Assembly: GCA_009921265.1 (NCBI GenBank)
Contig: RFYV01000025.1
Span: 1-40,695 of the forward strand
Direction: 5' to 3'
Source: Betaproteobacteria bacterium
GTDB lineage: Bacteria > Pseudomonadota > Gammaproteobacteria > Burkholderiales > Burkholderiaceae_C
Length of the DNA: 40,695 nt
Both the position numbers and the translations under genes were made by a program. The notes beneath the pieces were generated by a model. The model saw nothing but the letters and a program-made list of their open reading frames with translations, did not search any database and was not told the DNA's origin. Shown here piece after piece: positions 1 to 6,438 of this stretch. Numbering within the stretch: the stretch's first letter is position 1; each line of letters starts with the position of its first letter.

Positions 1-57
1 CTTGGAACTACGATGATTTGGGAATGGGTGAAAGAATCTTTCCACGGCAAAGGTTGA
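1..57 (+). CDS. C-terminal end of an unidentified protein (partial)
   Basis: Frame 1 is open from the window edge and ends in TGA at 55-57, giving only the last 18 residues (ending WVKESFHGKG). The position, just before small tail genes, suggests a head-completion or tail-terminator type protein, but this is inference from context. Too little is present to assign a family. Confidence 0.6.
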   Translation, partial: LGTTMIWEWVKESFHGKG

Positions 58-79
58 CACATATAGTAATTCATATATG
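54..79 (+). promoter_or_regulatory. TTGACA element directly upstream of a start codon
   Basis: TTGACA at 54-59 overlaps the preceding stop codon and is followed by an A/T-rich stretch running into the ATG at 77. The stretch closely matches the one before the gene at 12479 (TTGACA, then TATAG[TG]AATT, then CATA[TG]ATGGC). There is no Shine-Dalgarno sequence. A -35-like role is possible, but no -10 box sits at the usual spacing. Confidence 0.35.
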
Positions 80-445
80 GCAGTCACAACCATCGGTTTA
101 ACTTCCCTCTTTTTCGGAACCGCTTCATCTGGCTCACAAGTAGTTTCATCCTATGAAGAAACCTATAAATGCGAACCAGTAGAGCTTATGAATGGGAATG
201 GAACTTTTCAAGCAGTTGCATATCCTAACGCTCAAGTAACCATTAACGGAACAATCATTAGTGGTACTGCAACTGGACTTGTCGGAGCCTCTCTTGCCCT
301 ACTAACTACTGGCAATACATTTTTAACAATGACTGGAATTTCGACTTTTTATATTGAAAATATCTCACGTAATGCGACTAACGATGGATTTACTGAAACG
401 ACCATCACGGCTATGGGATGGCAAAACCTTGGAAGCACAAGCTAA
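77..445 (+). CDS. Small tail protein, possible tail-tube paralogue 1
   Basis: A 122-residue protein rich in Gly, Ser and Thr with alternating beta-type segments and no membrane segment or catalytic motif. Its overall plan (start MAVTTIG, a central NG-rich portion, then FYIEN and a phenylalanine after an ND pair) resembles the next gene (YYLEE, then SSEDF), so the two look like diverged paralogues. Two such genes ahead of tail-chaperone genes fit a major tail or tail-tube role, inferred from position. The start is ATG without a Shine-Dalgarno sequence, 19 nt after the previous stop. Confidence 0.6.
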   Translation: MAVTTIGLTSLFFGTASSGSQVVSSYEETYKCEPVELMNGNGTFQAVAYPNAQVTINGTIISGTATGLVGASLALLTTGNTFLTMTGISTFYIENISRNATNDGFTETTITAMGWQNLGSTS

Positions 446-461
446 AGAAAGAACTACTTAA

Positions 462-815
462 ATGGCAGCCCCTAGAATTATCGGAACATCGACTTGCTTC
501 GGACTTGTCGCAGCACAAGGGACGATGGAAGTTACAAGTACACAAGCCTCTGGAACCTCGAATAAGGCGGAAGCGAAAAACATTAATGGAGGAACCTCGA
601 CGGTGGTATACTTTGGCAAGAAAGCCGAATACAATGTTGAGGGTTTTATGACCGCAACGAACTCCGTTACAATCGGAGGTTCTCTTGCCCCCACTAATCT
701 TGCTGGATTTAACGGACTCGGAGCATATTACCTAGAGGAAGTTACTTTGACAAAATCAAGCGAAGACTTTACTAAGCTTAAATATAAAATTGTTGCCCGA
801 GACGGCATAGCCTAA
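462..815 (+). CDS. Small tail protein, possible tail-tube paralogue 2
   Basis: A 117-residue, Gly/Thr/Ser-rich, beta-type protein with no membrane segment. The C-terminal part (GAYYLEEVTLTKSSEDFTKL) is arranged like that of the upstream gene at 77, suggesting duplication within the tail module. A purine-rich AAAGAAAGAA leader 14 nt before the ATG probably acts as the ribosome binding site. Major tail protein is the most likely role from gene order, but no family motif was recognised. Confidence 0.6.
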   Translation: MAAPRIIGTSTCFGLVAAQGTMEVTSTQASGTSNKAEAKNINGGTSTVVYFGKKAEYNVEGFMTATNSVTIGGSLAPTNLAGFNGLGAYYLEEVTLTKSSEDFTKLKYKIVARDGIA

Positions 816-843
816 GAGATACCTAAAATGAGATTCCTAAAAT
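816..843 (+). repeat. 14-bp tandem duplication at a translation start
   Basis: GAGATACCTAAAAT (816-829) is followed directly by GAGATTCCTAAAAT (830-843), with one mismatch. Each copy ends in the AT of an ATG, giving a decoy ATG at 828 and the probable gene start at 842. Confidence 0.7.
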
Positions 844-1219
844 GTTACAAGCTGGCGACCTAATCTTTACAACCAATAATCTAAAGCTGGCTTGTGCCTT
901 ATTCACGTTGGGGCATAAATTCCTAGAGGGAGAATCCAGCATCATTGAGTCCAACAATAATAAGCAAATCTATTTTGCATTCAACGATGCTGGTAGTTTA
1001 GTTAGTGCTGACGCTAGGAAGTGGGCTGGAGGGCTAGAGGCAATGGAAGCAGAGGAACCCCTTGCATACCTATGGGCTTATGCTCACAATCGAGATCGTC
1101 TACTAGATGAGATCAAACAAGCAACTCCTATGGTTCGAGTAGTTAGTGGAGATAAAGTATTGCTCTACCCAAAAAACGCAACGGCTGAACAAAAAAGAAA
1201 GATAATGACAAAACTATGA
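842..1219 (+). CDS. Conserved-position tail module protein, unknown
   Basis: A 125-residue soluble protein lying between tail proteins and the tail-assembly chaperone. It has an aromatic, acidic middle (WAGGLEAMEAEEPLAYLWAYAHNRDRLLDEI) that looks alpha-helical and a short basic C-terminus. The stop overlaps the next ATG (1216), so the two are translationally coupled. It may be a head-tail adaptor, tail completion or accessory tail protein. No family was recognised. Confidence 0.55.
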   Translation: MLQAGDLIFTTNNLKLACALFTLGHKFLEGESSIIESNNNKQIYFAFNDAGSLVSADARKWAGGLEAMEAEEPLAYLWAYAHNRDRLLDEIKQATPMVRVVSGDKVLLYPKNATAEQKRKIMTKL

Positions 1220-1632
1220 ATACAGACTTAATGACTGACGACGAGGCAATTCAATCTAGCACAAAACGCACGGACTCTTTTATCAAGAGTGACTTTAAGA
1301 TCGGAGAACTCAAGCTCAGACCATTTACGGCAGGAAGTCTTTTGATTCTAAAGAAGGTAGGCAATCACCTTATAATGGGCGGACAAACTGACAACGCAGA
1401 GTTCGACATTCTGAGTTTTATCTATATCCACACCGCACCTTTGGCCGAGGTTCGGTATAAGTCTTTTGATAAGCAGAGATTTTGGGAAGCAGTTCTTGAA
1501 TGGGCGGACAAGGTTAAGGTTCAAGAATTAGAACAAGCTGGTAAAATTATTGAAGAGATTATTGTTTCTTCGGGTCTAGCCATTGCTAGCCCAATCGAGG
1601 GTAAGGGTGGAGGAGACGCAAGCCCAAACTAG
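1216..1632 (+). CDS. Tail assembly chaperone, short (G-like) product
   Basis: A 138-residue protein directly upstream of a tape measure, with the classic two-product layout of tail assembly chaperones. Its 3' end carries C CCA AAC in the correct reading phase at 1623-1629, immediately before the TAG stop and upstream of a stem-loop, so some ribosomes should shift -1 into the frame ending at 1835. In known systems (lambda G/GT, mycobacteriophages) the short and long forms bind the tape measure during tail assembly. The assignment rests on position plus the frameshift signal; the sequence itself is not diagnostic. Confidence 0.75.
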   Translation: MNTDLMTDDEAIQSSTKRTDSFIKSDFKIGELKLRPFTAGSLLILKKVGNHLIMGGQTDNAEFDILSFIYIHTAPLAEVRYKSFDKQRFWEAVLEWADKVKVQELEQAGKIIEEIIVSSGLAIASPIEGKGGGDASPN

Positions 1633-1672
1633 CCGAGCCAGAGTGGATATCGGTGTACGTCATCACTCTGGC
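1623..1672 (+). other. Programmed -1 ribosomal frameshift signal
   Basis: The slippery heptamer CCCAAAC (1623-1629) is phased C CCA AAC in the upstream frame. After a 7-nt spacer comes GCCAGAGTG (1637-1645), which pairs perfectly with CACTCTGGC (1664-1672): nine base pairs around an 18-nt loop. Slippage places ribosomes on CTA at 1629, in a frame open to 1835. Heptamer, spacer and structure all match textbook -1 frameshift sites. Confidence 0.85.
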
Positions 1673-1835
1673 AAGTCAAACTGGATGGAGCGAAGAGTTC
1701 ATACTTTTCGAACTACCTCTATCTAGGGGATTCCAGTATCAACATTCCATTTGGAGGATGCACGGAATTAACACAGAATGGGGTAATCGAGTGAGCAAAA
1801 GAAAAGATGACATTATGAGGTTGATAGGTATATGA
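1629..1835 (+). CDS. Tail assembly chaperone, frameshift extension (T-like part)
   Basis: The -1 frame is open from 1605 and, entered at 1629, adds 68 residues (beginning LAEPEW) to the 138-residue chaperone, for a fusion of about 206 residues. The segment has the aromatic YVITLASQTGWSEEFILFEL portion expected of a chaperone T region. No good independent start exists: the only early candidate is a GTG at 1653 inside the stem-loop, without a Shine-Dalgarno sequence. It ends in an ATGA overlap with the next gene. Confidence 0.75.
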   Translation, partial: LAEPEWISVYVITLASQTGWSEEFILFELPLSRGFQYQHSIWRMHGINTEWGNRVSKRKDDIMRLIGI

Positions 1836-2212
1836 ATATGGAACTTCAATGGGACGATAAACGTCTTCAATTTGGCCTTAGCTCTCTCACAAGAGACGTT
1901 AATAAACAACTAGATAAGTCCGCTTGCCGTCTCGACGAAGACGCTAAAAAGGCTTGGAGGAATACGATGGGAACAAAAGCCAAGCTATCCAACGGAAAGC
2001 GAAAGGGCAGGGAGTGGTTCTCCTTCGATAGCAAGAAGTGGTATATAACTAATCGGTGGCGTGTTCCAGACGTTGTATGGGCTGGAAGAAATTATATACT
2101 AGACAAGAGGAAGCAGGCAGACGGCTTAATTGGCAGGCTTATGTCTAAGAGAAAACAAGAAGAACTTGATAATGCCCTAGAGAAAGCTATTGCTACTTTT
2201 GAAACAAAATGA
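1832..2212 (+). CDS. Unknown basic tail-module protein
   Basis: A 126-residue, strongly basic protein, rich in Lys, Arg and Trp, with predicted helices and no membrane segment. It overlaps the chaperone extension and the tape measure gene by ATGA at both ends, so it belongs to the tail-assembly operon. Many siphoviruses keep a small gene here, but I recognise no family. The C-terminal KRKQEELDNALEKAIATFE segment could form a coiled coil. Confidence 0.6.
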   Translation: MNMELQWDDKRLQFGLSSLTRDVNKQLDKSACRLDEDAKKAWRNTMGTKAKLSNGKRKGREWFSFDSKKWYITNRWRVPDVVWAGRNYILDKRKQADGLIGRLMSKRKQEELDNALEKAIATFETK

Positions 2213-4353
2213 AAACCGCTAATTGTGCCCTAATTGCCGATACGTCTAAGTTCGAAACGCCAATCGAGCGTGCAAAAACTAAGCTAGTTTCATTCGGTGC
2301 GACGATAAAACAAGTAAGCTCCTATGCTCAAGTAGCTAGTGGAGTGTTTAACAAAATGGTTGGGTTCTCGGAAAAGATAAATACTATTGCTGGTGCTTTT
2401 AGAAACGTAGCCGATGGAGTTAAGTCAGTACAATCTATAATCCAAAATATGCCGTCATTATTCGAAAAAATAAAAACAACGGCTCAAGGGGCGTACGATA
2501 AGATTAAATCAATATCTCCAGCACTAGCTAAAATCGGAGTGGTGGCTGGCGTTGCTGGAGTAGCAATCTTCGGAGTCGTGAAGGCAGTAGGTGCATTAAA
2601 GGGCGTTGGCGGAGGGGTTTTTAGCTCTATTTCTAGTGCAATAAAGAACGTTGGTTCTGTTGCGGGAGGAGTTGCGGGGTCTATCAAGGGAGTATTCGGA
2701 GGTGCGGTTGGAGCGTTAGGAGGAATTGTTGGGCTTGGTGCGAAAGCAATCGGAGGCTTGGGCGTGGCGTTGGGAGCTTTAGATCACTTCTTTAAGATTG
2801 GGATTATGAGTGCGATTGAGCTTGGTGATCAATATGATGTGCTATCAAAAAGGACTGGAGCATCTATTCCTTTCTTATACGACTTTGGGAAAATCCTTAA
2901 AAATAATGGGATGGATGCCAGCACCGCAGGCACAGCAATACTAAGTCTACAGCGGTCTTTGGGCGGAGTGAACGAGCTTGGGCAACCGACTAACGAAATG
3001 ATTAAACGGCTAGGGCTTAACTTTGCCGACCTACAAAAGCTTAGTCCAGAGCAACAACTTATTATGGTTGTTGGGGCAATCAAAAAGCTAGGCTCCGAAA
3101 CTGAGCAGACTAGAGCACTATTCGAAATGTTTGGGCGGGCTGGAATGAACCTTAAGGCAGTTATGAAGGATGAAGCCTTCTCAAAGTTAGGAGTAAATTT
3201 TAGCAAAACTGGAGAAAATCTAGCCAAAAATGCAGAAAACTTTGCCAAAATATCGGCTCAATTAAGAGATTCTGGTGCATTCTTTAGAGACTTCTTTGTA
3301 ACGCTAGCTGGTTCTGTAGCTCCTTCAATACTTGAACTATTTGATATGTTTTCAAAGGGCGGAGACTTCTTATCAGACTTTGGTACAAAAGTTGGGGCAC
3401 AGCTTAAGTTCGCAATCGATATATTTATCGGTGCATTCAAAAGCGGGTCAATCCTAAGCACAATGAACTCAGTCTTTGAGATTGCCTCTATCACTTTGCA
3501 GTCTCTTCTTGGCAGGGCATTCCAATATGGGTCAAACTTATTTGGGGCACTAATGAACTCTAACATTATTCCGACTATAATGAGTAGCTTGCTAGACGGA
3601 TTGATAGGCACGGCAAAAGCATTGACTGGTCTTTTAATTAAAGGCTTTGAGGAACCGCTTATATATTTCAAAGATGTATTCGATAATATAGTTCAAGAGA
3701 TTGTTGTTCGGCTAGCCGAGGGACTGGTGAATGCTATAATTCCATTCGGAAATATTCTAAGCAAATTTGGAGTAGACTTTGGAGAAATGCTGAACGTGCG
3801 TGGAAAACTAGAAAAAACTGGCTTAATTTTGTCACCAGAAAATATCCACGAAAAGAATACACAAAATATATCAAAGATGGGTGCTCCTCTGGCAATGGAG
3901 GGACTAGATCAAGCTGGTAATGCGTTCAAAGCATTAGCTCCAGCAATCACGCAAACAATCGATATTATTACAAAAAGCTTAGGTTCGTTTGGAGATATGT
4001 CTGAGGAGGATTCAAAGAAGATACAAGAACTAACAAATCATTTAAAATTTCAAGCAGAGATGGCGGAAACATCTGGAAAGGCAATAGCTGAGGCAAGCGG
4101 GACGGCACAATTAGGAGCCAAAGAGGGTTCTGCAAAAAGTGCTATGTCGGGAGCGGCGGTATCCTCTCTACAACGCATCGGAGGAGGTGGCGGAGCGTTT
4201 GCGGGCGACCCCTTGGCAAACGCTATGACAAAGCAGACCAAAGCTACAGAGGAAAACACTAAAGCAATCAAAGATAGACAAACTATGTTTCAACCACAAC
4301 CCTCTAATATGATTAGTAATTTCTTAATGGCTGGAACAGCAAACTTCGGATAA
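2209..4353 (+). CDS. Tape measure protein
   Basis: A 714-residue protein and the second-longest tail gene, directly downstream of the chaperone pair. The N-terminus is helical; residues about 100-200 are Gly/Ala/Val-rich and hydrophobic (repeated VAGVAG and GGVAGS types), typical of tape measure proteins that enter the host envelope. Further hydrophobic stretches lie near residues 360-460. The C-terminal third is polar, with a Gly-rich GGGGGAF segment near residue 660. In tape measure proteins length sets tail length and the protein is ejected during infection. No lytic transglycosylase or peptidase motif was seen. The start overlaps the upstream stop. Confidence 0.85.
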   Translation: MKTANCALIADTSKFETPIERAKTKLVSFGATIKQVSSYAQVASGVFNKMVGFSEKINTIAGAFRNVADGVKSVQSIIQNMPSLFEKIKTTAQGAYDKIKSISPALAKIGVVAGVAGVAIFGVVKAVGALKGVGGGVFSSISSAIKNVGSVAGGVAGSIKGVFGGAVGALGGIVGLGAKAIGGLGVALGALDHFFKIGIMSAIELGDQYDVLSKRTGASIPFLYDFGKILKNNGMDASTAGTAILSLQRSLGGVNELGQPTNEMIKRLGLNFADLQKLSPEQQLIMVVGAIKKLGSETEQTRALFEMFGRAGMNLKAVMKDEAFSKLGVNFSKTGENLAKNAENFAKISAQLRDSGAFFRDFFVTLAGSVAPSILELFDMFSKGGDFLSDFGTKVGAQLKFAIDIFIGAFKSGSILSTMNSVFEIASITLQSLLGRAFQYGSNLFGALMNSNIIPTIMSSLLDGLIGTAKALTGLLIKGFEEPLIYFKDVFDNIVQEIVVRLAEGLVNAIIPFGNILSKFGVDFGEMLNVRGKLEKTGLILSPENIHEKNTQNISKMGAPLAMEGLDQAGNAFKALAPAITQTIDIITKSLGSFGDMSEEDSKKIQELTNHLKFQAEMAETSGKAIAEASGTAQLGAKEGSAKSAMSGAAVSSLQRIGGGGGAFAGDPLANAMTKQTKATEENTKAIKDRQTMFQPQPSNMISNFLMAGTANFG

Positions 4354-4357
4354 TTTT

Positions 4358-5086
4358 ATGGCAGTCCCAAGAACAATAGGGTCTTTTCCAGCGACTATCT
4401 CTGAACGCACAACAAAAAATGATCGTGGTCTTGTTCAGTATTCTGTAACGAAAGTCTATCTTCAAGGAAATCAAGTTACTCCAAGCATAGGTACAACTAC
4501 TACGAAGGAGGGCAAAATCCTAACTCTAGTAGACATTAATATAAACACAAAGAACGGACTCAGCGAGGTTACTAGTGTTTTCGTAGGAGGGGATAACACA
4601 ATTCCAGAATACTATGAAGCAGTTGCTCAAGTTGCGGAGGAACCCATCGCTACTCACGTTGCATTTACGATTGCAACGGCAGGCTTTGGAACCTCTATCA
4701 TTGATGCTTGCGGTGGCTCAACTACGGAAGGAACCCCTGCTTCTGCTGGTGCGGTATTCGATGCAGACGGAGCATTTTTATATTTTAGCAAAAAGGCAAC
4801 AAACAATTTCTTTGGAGTAGTTAGTTTTCTTACTCCGCAAGTATCCTATAAAAGAATCTATTCCGCTGGAACTGCTCCATCGGCAAGCAATTCTAACTTA
4901 GTATCTCATATTATTACTACTGTTGCTGGAGACCCTCCTACATTACCTACTGGAAGAAACTGGATGTTTACGTCATTGAACTGGAAAAACAATGGAAACG
5001 GAAGTGTCGGTCAATATGAAATTACCGAGGAATACAGAGGAAGTGGAAACTCGGGATGGAATAACGTAATTTATTACACGGACTAA
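4358..5086 (+). CDS. Baseplate/distal-tail-like protein, paralogue 1
   Basis: A 242-residue beta-rich protein, paralogous to the next gene: both share a TP-IG element near residue 45, EEPIAT near residue 93, AVFDADGAF near residue 135 and a WN.VIY C-terminus. It follows the tape measure, where distal-tail and baseplate hub genes lie in siphoviruses. The ATG comes after TAATTTT with no Shine-Dalgarno sequence. No enzyme motif was seen. Distal tail or adhesion component is the best guess from position. Confidence 0.6.
   Translation: MAVPRTIGSFPATISERTTKNDRGLVQYSVTKVYLQGNQVTPSIGTTTTKEGKILTLVDININTKNGLSEVTSVFVGGDNTIPEYYEAVAQVAEEPIATHVAFTIATAGFGTSIIDACGGSTTEGTPASAGAVFDADGAFLYFSKKATNNFFGVVSFLTPQVSYKRIYSAGTAPSASNSNLVSHIITTVAGDPPTLPTGRNWMFTSLNWKNNGNGSVGQYEITEEYRGSGNSGWNNVIYYTD
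4751..4773 (+). repeat. 23-bp repeat shared with 5492-5514
   Basis: An identical 23-bp stretch (starting GCGGTATTCGATGCAGACGG) occurs in both adjacent paralogues and encodes AVFDADGA. It marks a recent duplication, or conversion, at a conserved structural motif. Confidence 0.8.
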
Positions 5087-5089
5087 TTT

Positions 5090-5821
5090 ATGTCAGCAAC
5101 ATACATAGGATATAGCGGGTCAAGTCTTAATGGAGAAATTTCCTATAAGGAAAACAAGGACGGACTTGTTGAATATACCGTGAGGAATTTAATTCGAGCC
5201 GATCAAAATGTAACAACTCCAGTAATAGGAGCGAGTATAACCATCGATGGTCAAACTCTAAAAATAACTGACGTTAGTGTTGAAATAGCTAATCCAGACT
5301 TTAAGGAGGTTGTAACTACGTATCTTGGGAAAAGCTCTACAACAAGTATTCAGTATGATGTTACTAACGCAACTGGAGAGGAGCCTATTGCAACAAACCT
5401 TAACTTCCTAGTTTCTAACGATGGCGCAGCTAGTATTGTTGATTTTGCTGGAGGGGCGATTACTGCTGGAACTACGTGCAATGGTGGAGCCGCGGTATTC
5501 GATGCAGACGGAGCCTTTAGTCATTTCAACAAAGGAGCAAAACGCAATCTTTTCGGAGTGACTTCATATCTTAACCCAGCAGTAACTTTTCGAAGAAGTT
5601 TTACCACAAATACAAAACCAGACCTCTCAAAAGTTGGGAAGATTATTAATTCAGAAGCGGGTTTCCCTTCTATCCAATCTCCTAGAACTTGGTTACTAAC
5701 GGCTATTGCATATCAAAAAAAGGGCAATACTTATGATGTTACCCAAGACTATCGAGCCTCAGACACAAAAGGCTGGAATACATTTATTTACGGAACTCCC
5801 ACGTCCGCTCCAAGCCCCTAA
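5090..5821 (+). CDS. Baseplate/distal-tail-like protein, paralogue 2
   Basis: A 243-residue protein of nearly the same length as its upstream neighbour and sharing TPVIG, EEPIATN, AVFDADGAF and a C-terminal WNTFIYG. The end is extended by a Pro/Ser tail (TPTSAPSP). It starts four bases after the previous stop, again without a Shine-Dalgarno sequence (TAATTTATG). The duplicated pair may form a hetero-oligomeric ring at the tail tip; this is inference, as neither copy matched a named family by eye. Confidence 0.6.
   Translation: MSATYIGYSGSSLNGEISYKENKDGLVEYTVRNLIRADQNVTTPVIGASITIDGQTLKITDVSVEIANPDFKEVVTTYLGKSSTTSIQYDVTNATGEEPIATNLNFLVSNDGAASIVDFAGGAITAGTTCNGGAAVFDADGAFSHFNKGAKRNLFGVTSYLNPAVTFRRSFTTNTKPDLSKVGKIINSEAGFPSIQSPRTWLLTAIAYQKKGNTYDVTQDYRASDTKGWNTFIYGTPTSAPSP
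5492..5514 (+). repeat. 23-bp repeat shared with 4751-4773
   Basis: The second copy of the identical 23-bp segment encoding AVFDADGA, in the downstream paralogue. Confidence 0.8.
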
Positions 5822-5835
5822 GAAAGAACAATCAT

Positions 5836-6429
5836 ATGCCCCTCATATCTAAAGTAGCCAAAGGCCAAGTCATAACTGCGGAGAAAATGAATACGATTAT
5901 CGATGCCCTTAACGAGCTTCGAGTTACTTCCGTAGTTGGAGGTCAATTCTCTAGGGGATTAGGAGGGACAACCATCACGGTTCCCAAGTCTCGAGGAGGG
6001 GGAAGCACTATTGCCGAGGACGACTTCCCTTTTAAGATAAGCTTTCCTACCGCTACTGGATGTCAGTTTCAAGCTGGAACAATCAATGGACTCCTTCCTT
6101 CAAATTATAATAATGTGCTAACACTTCCAGCCATTAGCCCCACATACGTCAGATATATTGTAGTCAAGGGAACTAGTGCAGGAAAAGATATAACAACGGC
6201 AGAGATAGCAGTCGAAACGGCTTCTCCATCTATAGGGACTGCTCTAAACTCTGCACCAACAACTTACTCTTGTCTTATATATGTTATTGCTACTGGAGTT
6301 GCATACCGAACGATAGGAAAGAGCAGTATTCTTGCAATGCCTCAAGAGCTTATGAGAACACCTAAAGTTCCAAGCACGGCTGTGGAATTACCTTACGACT
6401 CGACGTATCAATGGCTTTTTGCATCTTAG
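5836..6429 (+). CDS. Tail tip/fibre-associated protein
   Basis: A 197-residue protein starting MPLISKVAKGQVITAEKMNT. The GQ-IT-EKMN-I-DALN element is a recurrent N-terminal motif of phage tail-tip and fibre proteins, where it forms a short helical attachment segment. The rest is beta-rich. A purine-rich AAGAAAGAA leader precedes the ATG. Its place between the baseplate-like pair and the large adhesin fits a connector role. Confidence 0.55.
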   Translation: MPLISKVAKGQVITAEKMNTIIDALNELRVTSVVGGQFSRGLGGTTITVPKSRGGGSTIAEDDFPFKISFPTATGCQFQAGTINGLLPSNYNNVLTLPAISPTYVRYIVVKGTSAGKDITTAEIAVETASPSIGTALNSAPTTYSCLIYVIATGVAYRTIGKSSILAMPQELMRTPKVPSTAVELPYDSTYQWLFAS

Positions 6430-6438
6430 AGCAAAAAT

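Noticed and set aside
1653-1835. Independent gene with GTG start
   Set aside because: The start lies within the frameshift stem-loop and has no Shine-Dalgarno sequence; -1 frameshifting explains the frame better.
2829-3671. Long minus-strand open frames inside the tape measure gene
   Set aside because: They are antisense to a gene with clear family features, lack a good start signal and encode Ser/Pro-rich shadow sequence.
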